This document shows, one piece after another, positions 8,997 through 16,918 of a DNA stretch of 38,874 nt. This DNA is from Alphaproteobacteria bacterium (lineage in GTDB: Bacteria > Pseudomonadota > Alphaproteobacteria > Puniceispirillales > Marisalimonadaceae). The notes beneath the pieces were generated by a model that saw only the letters and a list, made by a program, of their open reading frames with translations, was not told the origin of the DNA and made no database searches. Each line of letters begins with the position of its first letter. Position 1 is the first letter of the stretch. The translations under genes were made by a program, and so were the position numbers. Location of the stretch: NCBI GenBank assembly GCA_016777705.1, contig JADHQW010000002.1, positions 1 to 38,874 on the forward strand. Reading direction: 5' to 3'.

Positions 8997-11736
8997 TGCT
9001 AAAATTGAAATCAATTTTTATTTAAATAATAAAAAGCAAAATTTATTAGTAAATCCCTCTGATAGAGTTAGTAAAGTTTTGAGAGAGGACTTAGGCTTAA
9101 TGGGCACAAAAATAGGCTGCAATGCTGGAGATTGTGGTTCTTGTACAATTCTTGTTAATGATGAGCCAGTTTGCGCATGTCTGATGACAGTTGCAAAAGC
9201 AGAAAAAAAGAATATTCAAACTATTGAAGGGTTAAGCTTAAATGGAGTGAGCAGCCTTCAAAAATCATTTCTAAAATATGGAGCAGCACAATGCGGAATA
9301 TGCACACCTGGTCTTTTAGTAACAGCTACAGCTCTTCTTAAAAAGAACTCAACTCCAAGTAAAAAGGAAGTTGAAGAAGCCTTATCAGGTGTTCTATGCA
9401 GGTGTACTGGTTATCAAAAAATTATAACTGCCATTATGAACGTAAATTCTGAAGAGGAAATAGAACCCGTCTTTCATAATGCTGTAGGAAAAAGAATTCC
9501 TAGAATTGATGGTTTAAAAAAAGTTTTAGGAACAGAAATATATGGAGCAGACTATTGGCCTGAAGATTCACTTTACATTAAAATCGTTCGATCACCATAT
9601 CATAGAGCAAACTTTGAATTTGGAAATTTAAAGCAATGGCAGCTTGAAACTGAGGGTTTAGATATTATTCTGACTGCTAAGGATATACCTGGAGAGAATA
9701 AATTTGGAGTTATACCAAACTTCGCTGACCAACCTGCTTTAGCAGTTTCGGAAGCAAGGTTTAAAGGTGAAGCTGTAGCGATTATTGCAGGTACCTATAA
9801 TTCAATTAGTAATTTAAACATGGATAAGTTTCCAATTAATTGGGAACCTTCAACAGAAAGCCTGTCCATTAAATCATCAAAAGATAAAAATATAGATAAC
9901 ATTCATTCCGATAGAGAAAATAATTTATTAACTGTTGGTAAAGTGATCTCTGGAGACCCTGAAACTATTATCAACAGATCAACTTTTCAAGTTTCAGGAA
10001 ATTTAGAAACTTCTTATGTGGAGCACGCTTACATCGAACCTGAAGCTGGAAGTGCTTGGATGGACCATGATACTTTGGTAATACAGGCTTGTACACAAGC
10101 TCCTATTATGGACCGTGACGACACAGCTCATATACTTGGTTTAAAAAAAGAAAATGTAAGGATTATTCCAGCAACTGCTGGAGGAGGCTTTGGATCAAAA
10201 TTGGATGTTTCTATTCAGCCACTATTAGGCTTAGTAACATTAAAAACTAAAAAGCCTTGTAGAATAGTATACACTCGAAATGAATCAATGATATCTACAA
10301 CAAAGAGACATCCATCTGAGATGCAAGCCTCTGTTTCTGCAGATAAAAATGGTAAAGTTTTAAGTATGATTTTTGATGGTGATTTCAACACAGGTGCATA
10401 CGCAAGCTGGGGACCAACAGTTGCAACAAGAGTTCCAATACATGCAAGTGGTCCATATTACACTCCAAATTACAAGGCTGTTGGAAACGCATTACATACC
10501 AATGGTCCTGTTTCTGGAGCATTCAGAGGTTTTGGAGTTCCTCAAGCTGCAGCTCTTCAAGAAACTCTATATGATCAACTAGCAGATATCTGTAAAATTG
10601 ACCAATTAGAATTTAGAAAAATAAATGCTCTTAAAGACGGTCAAAAAACAGTTTGTGGACAAGAACTTTATGGTGTCGGCATATATGAATGCTTGGATGC
10701 CCTATCAGAAACATGGAAAGAAGGTCTTGAGAGAATAAAAAAATTTAATGAACATTCTAAATTTATAAAAAAAGGTATAGGTTTGGGGTCTTGTTGGTAC
10801 GGCTGTGGTAATACGGCCCTTCCAAACCCTGCTACTATTAAAATTGGAATAGATAAATTTGGACAACTTTTTTTACACCAAGGGGCTACAGATATAGGTC
10901 AGGGATCTAATACAGTTATAACACAAATATGTGCGGATGCTCTAGGAGTATCTATGGAGACATTTAACTTAATTGGTCCTGATACGCATTTAACTCCCGA
11001 TTGTGGAAAAACATCTGCTTCTAGACAAACTTATATTACGGGAAAGGCAGCAGAATTATCTGGAAAAACTATGCGTAGTAAAATTTTAAGATTAAGCAAC
11101 ATGGGCCCTGATGCAGTTATTGAAATTAAGAACCAGTCAATTTTTGTTAAACATAAAGAAAAAGAACAAAGACTTGAACTTAAAGACATGATCCCAGATA
11201 AAGATAACTATGTATTATCGTCAATTGAGACTTATGACCCTCCAACAATACCACTTGATGAGAATGGTCAAGGAAAACCTTATGCAGTATATGGATATGG
11301 CGTCCAAATGGCTGAAATAGAAGTCAATAAAGAGCTTGGCACAATAAAAGTTGAAAAAATTACAGCTGCTCATGATCTAGGCAGAGTTATCAACCCATTA
11401 TTGGCAGAGGGACAAATTGAAGGTGGAATTGCCCAAGGTTTAGGGCTAGCTTTAATGGAAGAATACATTCCAGATAGAACAGAAAATTTGCACGATTATC
11501 TTGTCCCTACTATAGGTGACATGCCAGAAATAAAGAGTATTTTTATTGAAAAACCAGATCCAGAGGGACCGATGGGCGCGAAAGGGTTAGGAGAACATGT
11601 TTTAATTCCAACAACACCTGCAATCTTAAATGCTCTTAGGAATTGTACTGGCGCAATTATTAAAAAACTTCCAGCGCTTCCTCATAGAGTTTTAGAGGCT
11701 ATATCGGAGGCTAATGTTGACACAAGAAAAAATTAG
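8989..11736 (+). CDS. Molybdenum hydroxylase, fused 2Fe-2S and Moco subunit
   Basis: 915 residues. The N-terminal ferredoxin-like domain holds cluster ligands C44, C49, C52 and C64. The helical domain holds C102, C105, C137 and C139. The molybdopterin-binding domains follow from about residue 165, with GGGFGSK, GAFRGFGVPQ, GATDIGQGSNT and GPMGAKGLGEH; the catalytic glutamate is E869. The fused Fe-S/Moco layout and length recall the ~907-residue Desulfovibrio aldehyde oxidoreductase, but here a separate FAD subunit is encoded upstream. It should insert oxygen from water next to a ring nitrogen or oxidise an aldehyde. Genomic context (6-hydroxynicotinate reductase homologue, HyuAB) favours an N-heteroaromatic acid such as nicotinate; this is inference. 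The next gene starts 23 bases inside its end. Confidence 0.93.
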   Translation: MNNAKIEINFYLNNKKQNLLVNPSDRVSKVLREDLGLMGTKIGCNAGDCGSCTILVNDEPVCACLMTVAKAEKKNIQTIEGLSLNGVSSLQKSFLKYGAAQCGICTPGLLVTATALLKKNSTPSKKEVEEALSGVLCRCTGYQKIITAIMNVNSEEEIEPVFHNAVGKRIPRIDGLKKVLGTEIYGADYWPEDSLYIKIVRSPYHRANFEFGNLKQWQLETEGLDIILTAKDIPGENKFGVIPNFADQPALAVSEARFKGEAVAIIAGTYNSISNLNMDKFPINWEPSTESLSIKSSKDKNIDNIHSDRENNLLTVGKVISGDPETIINRSTFQVSGNLETSYVEHAYIEPEAGSAWMDHDTLVIQACTQAPIMDRDDTAHILGLKKENVRIIPATAGGGFGSKLDVSIQPLLGLVTLKTKKPCRIVYTRNESMISTTKRHPSEMQASVSADKNGKVLSMIFDGDFNTGAYASWGPTVATRVPIHASGPYYTPNYKAVGNALHTNGPVSGAFRGFGVPQAAALQETLYDQLADICKIDQLEFRKINALKDGQKTVCGQELYGVGIYECLDALSETWKEGLERIKKFNEHSKFIKKGIGLGSCWYGCGNTALPNPATIKIGIDKFGQLFLHQGATDIGQGSNTVITQICADALGVSMETFNLIGPDTHLTPDCGKTSASRQTYITGKAAELSGKTMRSKILRLSNMGPDAVIEIKNQSIFVKHKEKEQRLELKDMIPDKDNYVLSSIETYDPPTIPLDENGQGKPYAVYGYGVQMAEIEVNKELGTIKVEKITAAHDLGRVINPLLAEGQIEGGIAQGLGLALMEEYIPDRTENLHDYLVPTIGDMPEIKSIFIEKPDPEGPMGAKGLGEHVLIPTTPAILNALRNCTGAIIKKLPALPHRVLEAISEANVDTRKN

Positions 11737-13138
11737 ATGTGACGCATGCCCAGTAATGTGTTTTATCGCCGACGGTAAATCAGGTGCTTGTGACAGGTAT
11801 GCTAATGAAAATGGAGAGATCATTAGACTAGACCCTTTAGTCATTTTAAATAATCAAATAGAAAAAGGGGAACAAGTAAAACCTTTTCTTAAAGCTGATT
11901 GGAATGGTGAAACTACAGAAAATGATAATACTTTTATAACAGCCATTGGGTCAGGTACCACTTATCCAGACTATAAACCTGCTCCTTTTATCTTCAACAG
12001 TAAAGTAGATGGTGCAGATTTTATTACTGTAGTTACTGAAGCAATCTTTTCGTATTGTGGAGTAAAAATCAAAATTGATACTGACAGACATTTAGGGTCT
12101 GAAAGAGCGATTGTTAGACATAAAGGCGAAGCTATAGGTCATGTCATGACAAGTGAATATGGGTCACAAATGCTTTCATTAGGTGGAGTTGACCACTTGA
12201 CCGGTGGTACTAAAGTTGAAGGTCGAGTAACTTGTGAAGCTTTGATGAACTTATGCAACAAAGAGGCAATAGAACTATCAATTGATGAAGGTCTTACAGT
12301 TATTGTTCAAGCAGGAAAGCCACCAATTATTGAAGGAATAGAAGAAACTAAAATGAGAGTTGGATGTGGATCTGCTACAATAGGAATGTTTGCATCTCAA
12401 TGGTTTGGTCTTGTTGATGAGGTTGTTGTAGTAGATGACCATATTACAGGTGTTGTTTCAGAGCATCAGGCTGGCAAAGTATTAGATTGGAAAAGTACAG
12501 GTATTTCAGTAAAAGGAAGACGATCTACTCCTGGCAGATATTTTCAAGTTGCAAACCCAGGCACGGGATGGGGTGGCACTGATATTCAAGACCCATTAAC
12601 AATTTTAGGCACTTGGAATGAGAAAAAAGGTGCTGTACCTGGATTAACTATTCTCATGGTCTCTACAACTGGTGAGAATTACTCTTATTACGAACTAGAC
12701 AATGAATTGATCCCCAAGAAAAAAAAATTACCTGCAAATCTAAAATCAAGTGTTGAGCTTATTAAAGAAAATTGTGAACCCGCTCTTTGCACCGTGATGT
12801 TTGTTGGAGGTGCTGGTGGATCACTTAGATCGGGTGTTACCAAGAATCCAATTCAGCTAACTAAATCAGTTAAAAACAACGAAACTAATATAACATGTGG
12901 AGGAGCTAAAACTTATATTTGGCCTGGTGGTGGAATTACTCTTATGGTTGATGTTCATGAAATGCCTGATAATTCATTTGGATATGTACCTACTCCTGCG
13001 ATTGTAGCTCCTTTAGAATTCACCATTGATAGAAACAAATATAAATCAATTGGTGGACATACTACAAAAATAAGGTCAAAAAAAGATATAATTGAAAATG
13101 GTGGTGAATATGGAAACAAAAAGTCCTTCTTGTCCTAA
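11714..13138 (+). CDS. 6-hydroxynicotinate reductase-like Fe-S protein
   Basis: 474 residues. I recognise it as the family annotated 6-hydroxynicotinate reductase, the enzyme of Eubacterium barkeri nicotinate fermentation that reduces 6-hydroxynicotinate to 1,4,5,6-tetrahydro-6-oxonicotinate with ferredoxin. The N terminus has a cysteine cluster C9-x2-C12-x3-C16-x9-C26 followed by DRY, suited to a [4Fe-4S] centre. The body is glycine-rich (GGVDHLTGGTKVEGRVTCEA, TCGGAKTYIWPGGG), with more cysteines in RVGCGSATIG and CEPALC. A GGAGG lies 3 bases before the ATG, within the end of the hydroxylase gene. Placement directly after a molybdenum hydroxylase repeats the nicotinate logic of hydroxylate, then reduce. 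Whether the substrate is nicotinate itself is not shown. Confidence 0.78.
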   Translation: MLTQEKIRCDACPVMCFIADGKSGACDRYANENGEIIRLDPLVILNNQIEKGEQVKPFLKADWNGETTENDNTFITAIGSGTTYPDYKPAPFIFNSKVDGADFITVVTEAIFSYCGVKIKIDTDRHLGSERAIVRHKGEAIGHVMTSEYGSQMLSLGGVDHLTGGTKVEGRVTCEALMNLCNKEAIELSIDEGLTVIVQAGKPPIIEGIEETKMRVGCGSATIGMFASQWFGLVDEVVVVDDHITGVVSEHQAGKVLDWKSTGISVKGRRSTPGRYFQVANPGTGWGGTDIQDPLTILGTWNEKKGAVPGLTILMVSTTGENYSYYELDNELIPKKKKLPANLKSSVELIKENCEPALCTVMFVGGAGGSLRSGVTKNPIQLTKSVKNNETNITCGGAKTYIWPGGGITLMVDVHEMPDNSFGYVPTPAIVAPLEFTIDRNKYKSIGGHTTKIRSKKDIIENGGEYGNKKSFLS

Positions 13139-13147
13139 CTTTCACTA

Positions 13148-14002
13148 ATGCTTATCAAAGAAAAAGATAATAGACTGTTCCTTAATCATGGTCCAATAGA
13201 TATAGTTCTTGAAGCTTTTGGAAAAGATAAACCTTTAGCATATGAAAAAGCAAAAAAATACTTTAGTACTTTATTGAATGAACTTGTCTTAGATATGGAC
13301 TTACTTAAAAAAGAAGTAGTTCCGCATAGACATTTTAATAATAAAATTTCTCAGAGCATGCAAAATGCAACTGAAAAGTTCTATCCTGACTTTATAACCC
13401 CAATGGCTGCTGTAGCTGGATCAGTAGCTGATAATATTCTAAATGTTTTAGTAAAAGATACTAAGCTTGAAAAAGCCTATGTAAATAATGGTGGGGATGT
13501 ATCATTTTATTTAACAGAAAATCAAACCGTTAAAAGTAGCTTGGCATCCATTCCAAACATTATTGCAGAAATTGATTATAAAGATAAATCCAGAGGTATT
13601 GCTACATCTGGATGGAGAGGACGAAGTTTTTCTCTTGGTATAGCAGATTCAGTTACTGTCTTAGCGGATAATGCAGCAATGGCTGATGCTGCCGCAACGA
13701 TGATTGCTAACTCTGTAAATATAAAAAATCACCCTTCAATTATTAAAAAACCTGCCGAAGAAATTTATGAAGATAGTGATTTAAAAAATTTAATGGTTAC
13801 GGTTGAAGTTGGTGATTTAAAACAATCAGAGATCGAAGACGCATTAAGAAATGGAAATGAAGTTGGTAAAACGTATCTTGAAAATGGCTTGATTAATTCA
13901 GCTTTGATTGAGTTGCACAATTGTTTTTGTATTGTACAAAAGGAATCAACTAATTTAAACTTTATTAACAAATCTAGTTTGAAAAAAATTAATTACGTTT
14001 AA
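13148..14002 (+). CDS. UPF0280 family protein (ApbE-like fold)
   Basis: 284 residues, matching the UPF0280 family: LNHGPIDIVLEAFG near the N terminus, FITPMAAVAGSVADNIL with AYVNNGGDVSFYL in the middle, and GIATSGWRGRSFSLGIADSV followed by LADNAAMADAAATMIAN. The last block resembles the D-A-x-(S/T) region of ApbE flavin transferases, and the family shares the ApbE-like superfamily fold. Function is unknown. ApbE proteins attach FMN covalently to redox proteins. Its position 9 bases after the 6-hydroxynicotinate reductase-like gene suggests a cofactor or assembly role for that protein; this is hypothesis. ATG at 13148 has no strong Shine-Dalgarno, fitting translational coupling. Confidence 0.82.
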   Translation: MLIKEKDNRLFLNHGPIDIVLEAFGKDKPLAYEKAKKYFSTLLNELVLDMDLLKKEVVPHRHFNNKISQSMQNATEKFYPDFITPMAAVAGSVADNILNVLVKDTKLEKAYVNNGGDVSFYLTENQTVKSSLASIPNIIAEIDYKDKSRGIATSGWRGRSFSLGIADSVTVLADNAAMADAAATMIANSVNIKNHPSIIKKPAEEIYEDSDLKNLMVTVEVGDLKQSEIEDALRNGNEVGKTYLENGLINSALIELHNCFCIVQKESTNLNFINKSSLKKINYV

Positions 14003-14021
14003 TACATTGAGCAAAGTAATT

Positions 14022-15332
14022 ATGAATTTAATAAAAGATTTTTTTAATGATATTACTAAAGAAAATATTACGAATGGATTTGTAGCATTCCTTTTTGCCG
14101 TTACAGGTCCTGTTGCAATAATGCTACTTGTTGGAACTAAAACAAGTCTTTCAAACCAAGAACTTTCAAGCTGGCTGTTTGGTGCCTTTGCTATAAATAG
14201 CGTAATAAGTATATTTTTTTCATTTTGGTTTAGACAACCACTAGTATTCATGTGGAGTATCCCTGGAATTATATTAATTGGTTCTTCGATAGAAAATTAT
14301 TCATTTAATGAAATAGTAGGAACATATTTAGTGACTGGAATGTTTCTTACATTTCTTGGTTTAACAAATATATTGAATTGGATAAATAAAAAAATTCCAA
14401 TTGAAATTGTAATGGGAATGGTTGCTGCTATTTTTCTCCAATTTAGCTTAAATTGGCTTTACTCACTAAAAGAAACTCCTTTACTATCTGGATCAATGAC
14501 AATTACTTACTTTATCATTTATGCTTTTCCTTCGCTACAAAGAATAATGCCTCCACTTTTAGGATCTTTAATTGTAGGTGTTTTAATTATTTTAAACTCT
14601 AATCATGCTGAAATTTTTAATAATTTAAGCTTGTCCCCTATAATGCCAACAATTTTTAAGCCTGAATTTAATTTAAATGCTAACATAGAATTAGTAATAC
14701 CTTTAGCTATTACAGTTTTATTTATTCAAAATGGGCAAGGTCTTGCCATTCTAAAATCTGCTGGTCACCAAACTCGTATTAAACCTTTCACTGTAGCCTG
14801 TGGAATAGGATCAATAATCAATTCTTTTTTTGGAACAGTATCATCTTGTCTAACAGGCCCTGTAACAGGCATAATTACATCAGACGAAAACAATAAAAAT
14901 AGCTTAAAAGTTTCTGATGCAAATAAATTACTCGGACAAGAAAGAGTTGAATTTCTGGTCAAAAAACATGGAAAAGAAAATTTTTTAGAAGCTTTAAAAG
15001 ATCATAAAGTTAAAACTATAATAAAAGGGCACTACACGAGTGGAATAGTTTTTTCTTTACTTTGCATAACCTTTGGTATTTTTTCTCCTTTTTTTACTGG
15101 ATTCATTTCCTCTTGCCCTCCAGGTTTCATTGCTTCTCTCGGCGGAATAGCGTTATTAATAGTCTTAAAAAACACATTTATAGCAGCTTTCTCTGGAAGC
15201 TTTTCACTTGGTGCACTTGTATCTTTTCTTATTACAATGTCAGATTTAGTTTTCCTTAATATTGGGTCACCTTTTTGGGGAATACTTGGTGGGTTATTGA
15301 TAGCCAAAATCTATGAAAAAAATAATATTTAA
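14022..15332 (+). CDS. BenE-family (benzoate/H+ symporter-like) permease
   Basis: About 436 residues from ATG 14022; a TTG at 14007 in the same frame would add five. Many hydrophobic segments are visible, with AVTGPVAIMLLVGT near the N terminus, FRQPLVFMWSIPG, CLTGPVTGIITSD, and a C-terminal FLNIGSPFWGILGGLL. These fit the BenE family of aromatic acid:proton symporters in the inner membrane. It is about 45 residues longer than typical BenE (~390), through a hydrophilic loop at roughly 293-343 (numbered from TTG) rich in Lys and Glu. Last gene of the rightward hydroxylase operon, so it probably imports that pathway's substrate, a ring carboxylate. Purine-type nucleobase permeases are the alternative. 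Confidence 0.8.
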   Translation: MNLIKDFFNDITKENITNGFVAFLFAVTGPVAIMLLVGTKTSLSNQELSSWLFGAFAINSVISIFFSFWFRQPLVFMWSIPGIILIGSSIENYSFNEIVGTYLVTGMFLTFLGLTNILNWINKKIPIEIVMGMVAAIFLQFSLNWLYSLKETPLLSGSMTITYFIIYAFPSLQRIMPPLLGSLIVGVLIILNSNHAEIFNNLSLSPIMPTIFKPEFNLNANIELVIPLAITVLFIQNGQGLAILKSAGHQTRIKPFTVACGIGSIINSFFGTVSSCLTGPVTGIITSDENNKNSLKVSDANKLLGQERVEFLVKKHGKENFLEALKDHKVKTIIKGHYTSGIVFSLLCITFGIFSPFFTGFISSCPPGFIASLGGIALLIVLKNTFIAAFSGSFSLGALVSFLITMSDLVFLNIGSPFWGILGGLLIAKIYEKNNI

Positions 15333-15536
15333 CAAAAAAAACGCATAATTAATTACTATTAATATGTTAATTAATATGATAAAAATAACTTGCTTTAAGA
15401 AATTTGCTGTGTTTCATTCTATATTTATATTATGGGGAAAATTAAAAAATCTTTAATTATATATGATATATTTAAGGACAACCATTTATAATAAACTATA
15501 TGTAAAATCAAAATATTTTTTTTCTGGGAGGTATTA
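15333..15536 (+). promoter_or_regulatory. Leader region of the ABC importer operon with strong ribosome binding site
   Basis: A 204-base gap, the largest between genes in the window. It holds an all-AT inverted repeat ATTAATTA (15348-15355)/TAATTAAT (15368-15375) that could end the permease transcript or be an operator. A weak promoter-like TTTGCT, 17-base spacer, TATATT lies around 15400-15435. GGGAGGT at 15526-15532, five bases before the binding-protein ATG, is the strongest Shine-Dalgarno seen here and suggests high translation of that protein. Confidence 0.4.
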
Positions 15537-16853
15537 ATGAAAATCAAAATATTTAACAAAACTACGAAAGTTGCATCTGCTTCAATGCTAGTCGCTTCAT
15601 GCTTGTTAGCCGGAACTGCTTTTGCAAAAGATACAGTTAAGGTTGGTGTGGTTTCATTTTTGACTGGACCAGCTGCAGGAGTTTTTGGAGTGCCTGCAAA
15701 ACAGGGAGCTCAAATAGTTATTGACGCTATTAATAATGGTACAATGCCTGCACCTTATAATAAGCAAGGATTTGCTGGTGCCAAGATGAACCCTATTTTT
15801 AGTGATGAATCAGGTGGTGGAACTAAACAAGTTGGTCTATTTAGAGATTTTGTTGAAAAACAAAAAGTTGATGCAATGATTGGTTATATATCTTCTGGAA
15901 ACTGTATGGCTATCGGTCCAATTGCTGATGAGTTAAAAATGCTAACTGTGTTTTCAACATGTGGAACACCTAGATTATATGAAGAAAAGCTGAGGTCTCA
16001 TGTTTTTAGAACACAAGCTAATGCAGTTGGTGATAGTTTAGCCGCAGCTAGATATATTACAGACATGTACCCTAATGAAAAGAATTACACAGGCATAAAT
16101 CAAAACTATGCTTGGGGACAAGATTCTTATAAATTCTTTGAATTAGGTATGAAACAAATGTCACCAGACAGTAAAGGTTCTGATAAACCTCAATTTCCAA
16201 AACTTTTTGTTGGACAATACGGAACAGAAATTTCAGCATTATCTTTAGATAAAGCTAAAGTTGTGCATTCAAGTTTTTGGGATGGTGATATTGAGGCATT
16301 TACTCTTCAAGCAATGGTTAGAGGCTTTTTTCAGAAAAAAATCTTTGTTTCTTCTGTTGGAGGATCAGCTGTTGATGCATTAGACAAAAAATTTCCCGAT
16401 GGTATTGTAATGGGTACAAGAGGTAATGTAGGTCTACTTGCAAGAGATGATAAAAGCCCATTAAATGTTTGGTTCATAAAAGAGTATAAAAAAAGATTTA
16501 ATGCTCTACCATTAGGACCATCATATCAATATGCTAGATCAATTTTAGCTTATAAATTTGCTATGGATAAAGCTATGGCCAAGGCAGGAAGTTTTCCTAC
16601 TCAAGACCAAGTTATTGCTGCTATGAAGAACATCAAGTTCAAATCATTTACAGAAACTATTTCAATGGCAAGGGGTGGTGGTCATCAAGCTGTTCATTCA
16701 GTTGGCTATGGTCTAACTAAATACAATAAAAAAGGTAAGACACCTGGAGCTGAAAAAGTTAAGATGTATGGTCCAGAATGTATATATCCACCAGCTGGAA
16801 CAAAGTCAGAAGACTGGATAAATGCAGGAATGCCTGGAGCAAAATGTAATTAA
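15537..16853 (+). CDS. ABC importer periplasmic substrate-binding protein (LivK-like)
   Basis: 438 residues. Residues 1-30 form a Sec signal peptide (basic start, hydrophobic core, AGTAFA before KD). The mature part begins VKVGVVSFLTGPAAGVFG, as in Peripla_BP_6 proteins of the branched-chain-amino-acid/amide/aromatic-acid (HAAT) importers. IGYISSGNCMAIGPIADE and VFSTCGTPRLYE form the first-lobe ligand region. A VASC sequence at 19-22 looks like a lipobox but is followed by a hydrophobic stretch, so normal cleavage after A30 is preferred. The four downstream genes complete the importer. The ligand is unknown; the aromatic context makes an aromatic or heterocyclic carboxylate a reasonable guess. 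Confidence 0.92.
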   Translation: MKIKIFNKTTKVASASMLVASCLLAGTAFAKDTVKVGVVSFLTGPAAGVFGVPAKQGAQIVIDAINNGTMPAPYNKQGFAGAKMNPIFSDESGGGTKQVGLFRDFVEKQKVDAMIGYISSGNCMAIGPIADELKMLTVFSTCGTPRLYEEKLRSHVFRTQANAVGDSLAAARYITDMYPNEKNYTGINQNYAWGQDSYKFFELGMKQMSPDSKGSDKPQFPKLFVGQYGTEISALSLDKAKVVHSSFWDGDIEAFTLQAMVRGFFQKKIFVSSVGGSAVDALDKKFPDGIVMGTRGNVGLLARDDKSPLNVWFIKEYKKRFNALPLGPSYQYARSILAYKFAMDKAMAKAGSFPTQDQVIAAMKNIKFKSFTETISMARGGGHQAVHSVGYGLTKYNKKGKTPGAEKVKMYGPECIYPPAGTKSEDWINAGMPGAKCN

Positions 16854-16864
16854 ACTTAATATTT

Positions 16865-16897
16865 AAAAGGGGTGCCTTCAAAAGCATCCCTTTTTTA
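16865..16897 (+). terminator. Rho-independent terminator/attenuator after the binding-protein gene
   Basis: GGGGTGC (16869-16875) pairs with GCATCCC (16884-16890), 7 pairs including one G-U. The loop is 8 bases, an A run precedes the stem and T6 (16891-16896) follows. It lies between the binding protein and permease genes of one operon, a common place for a leaky terminator that yields more binding protein than membrane components. Confidence 0.8.
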
Positions 16898-16918
16898 TTG
16901 CTATTTTGGAGTATATCA

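Noticed and set aside
15348-15375. All-AT inverted repeat after the BenE-like gene as a firm terminator
   Set aside because: The stem has no G-C pairs and no clear T run follows, so it is only mentioned under the leader region.
15591-15610. Lipoprotein lipobox in the binding protein (VASC)
   Set aside because: The cysteine is followed by another hydrophobic stretch and a good AFA cleavage site at residue 30, so an ordinary Sec signal peptide is more likely.
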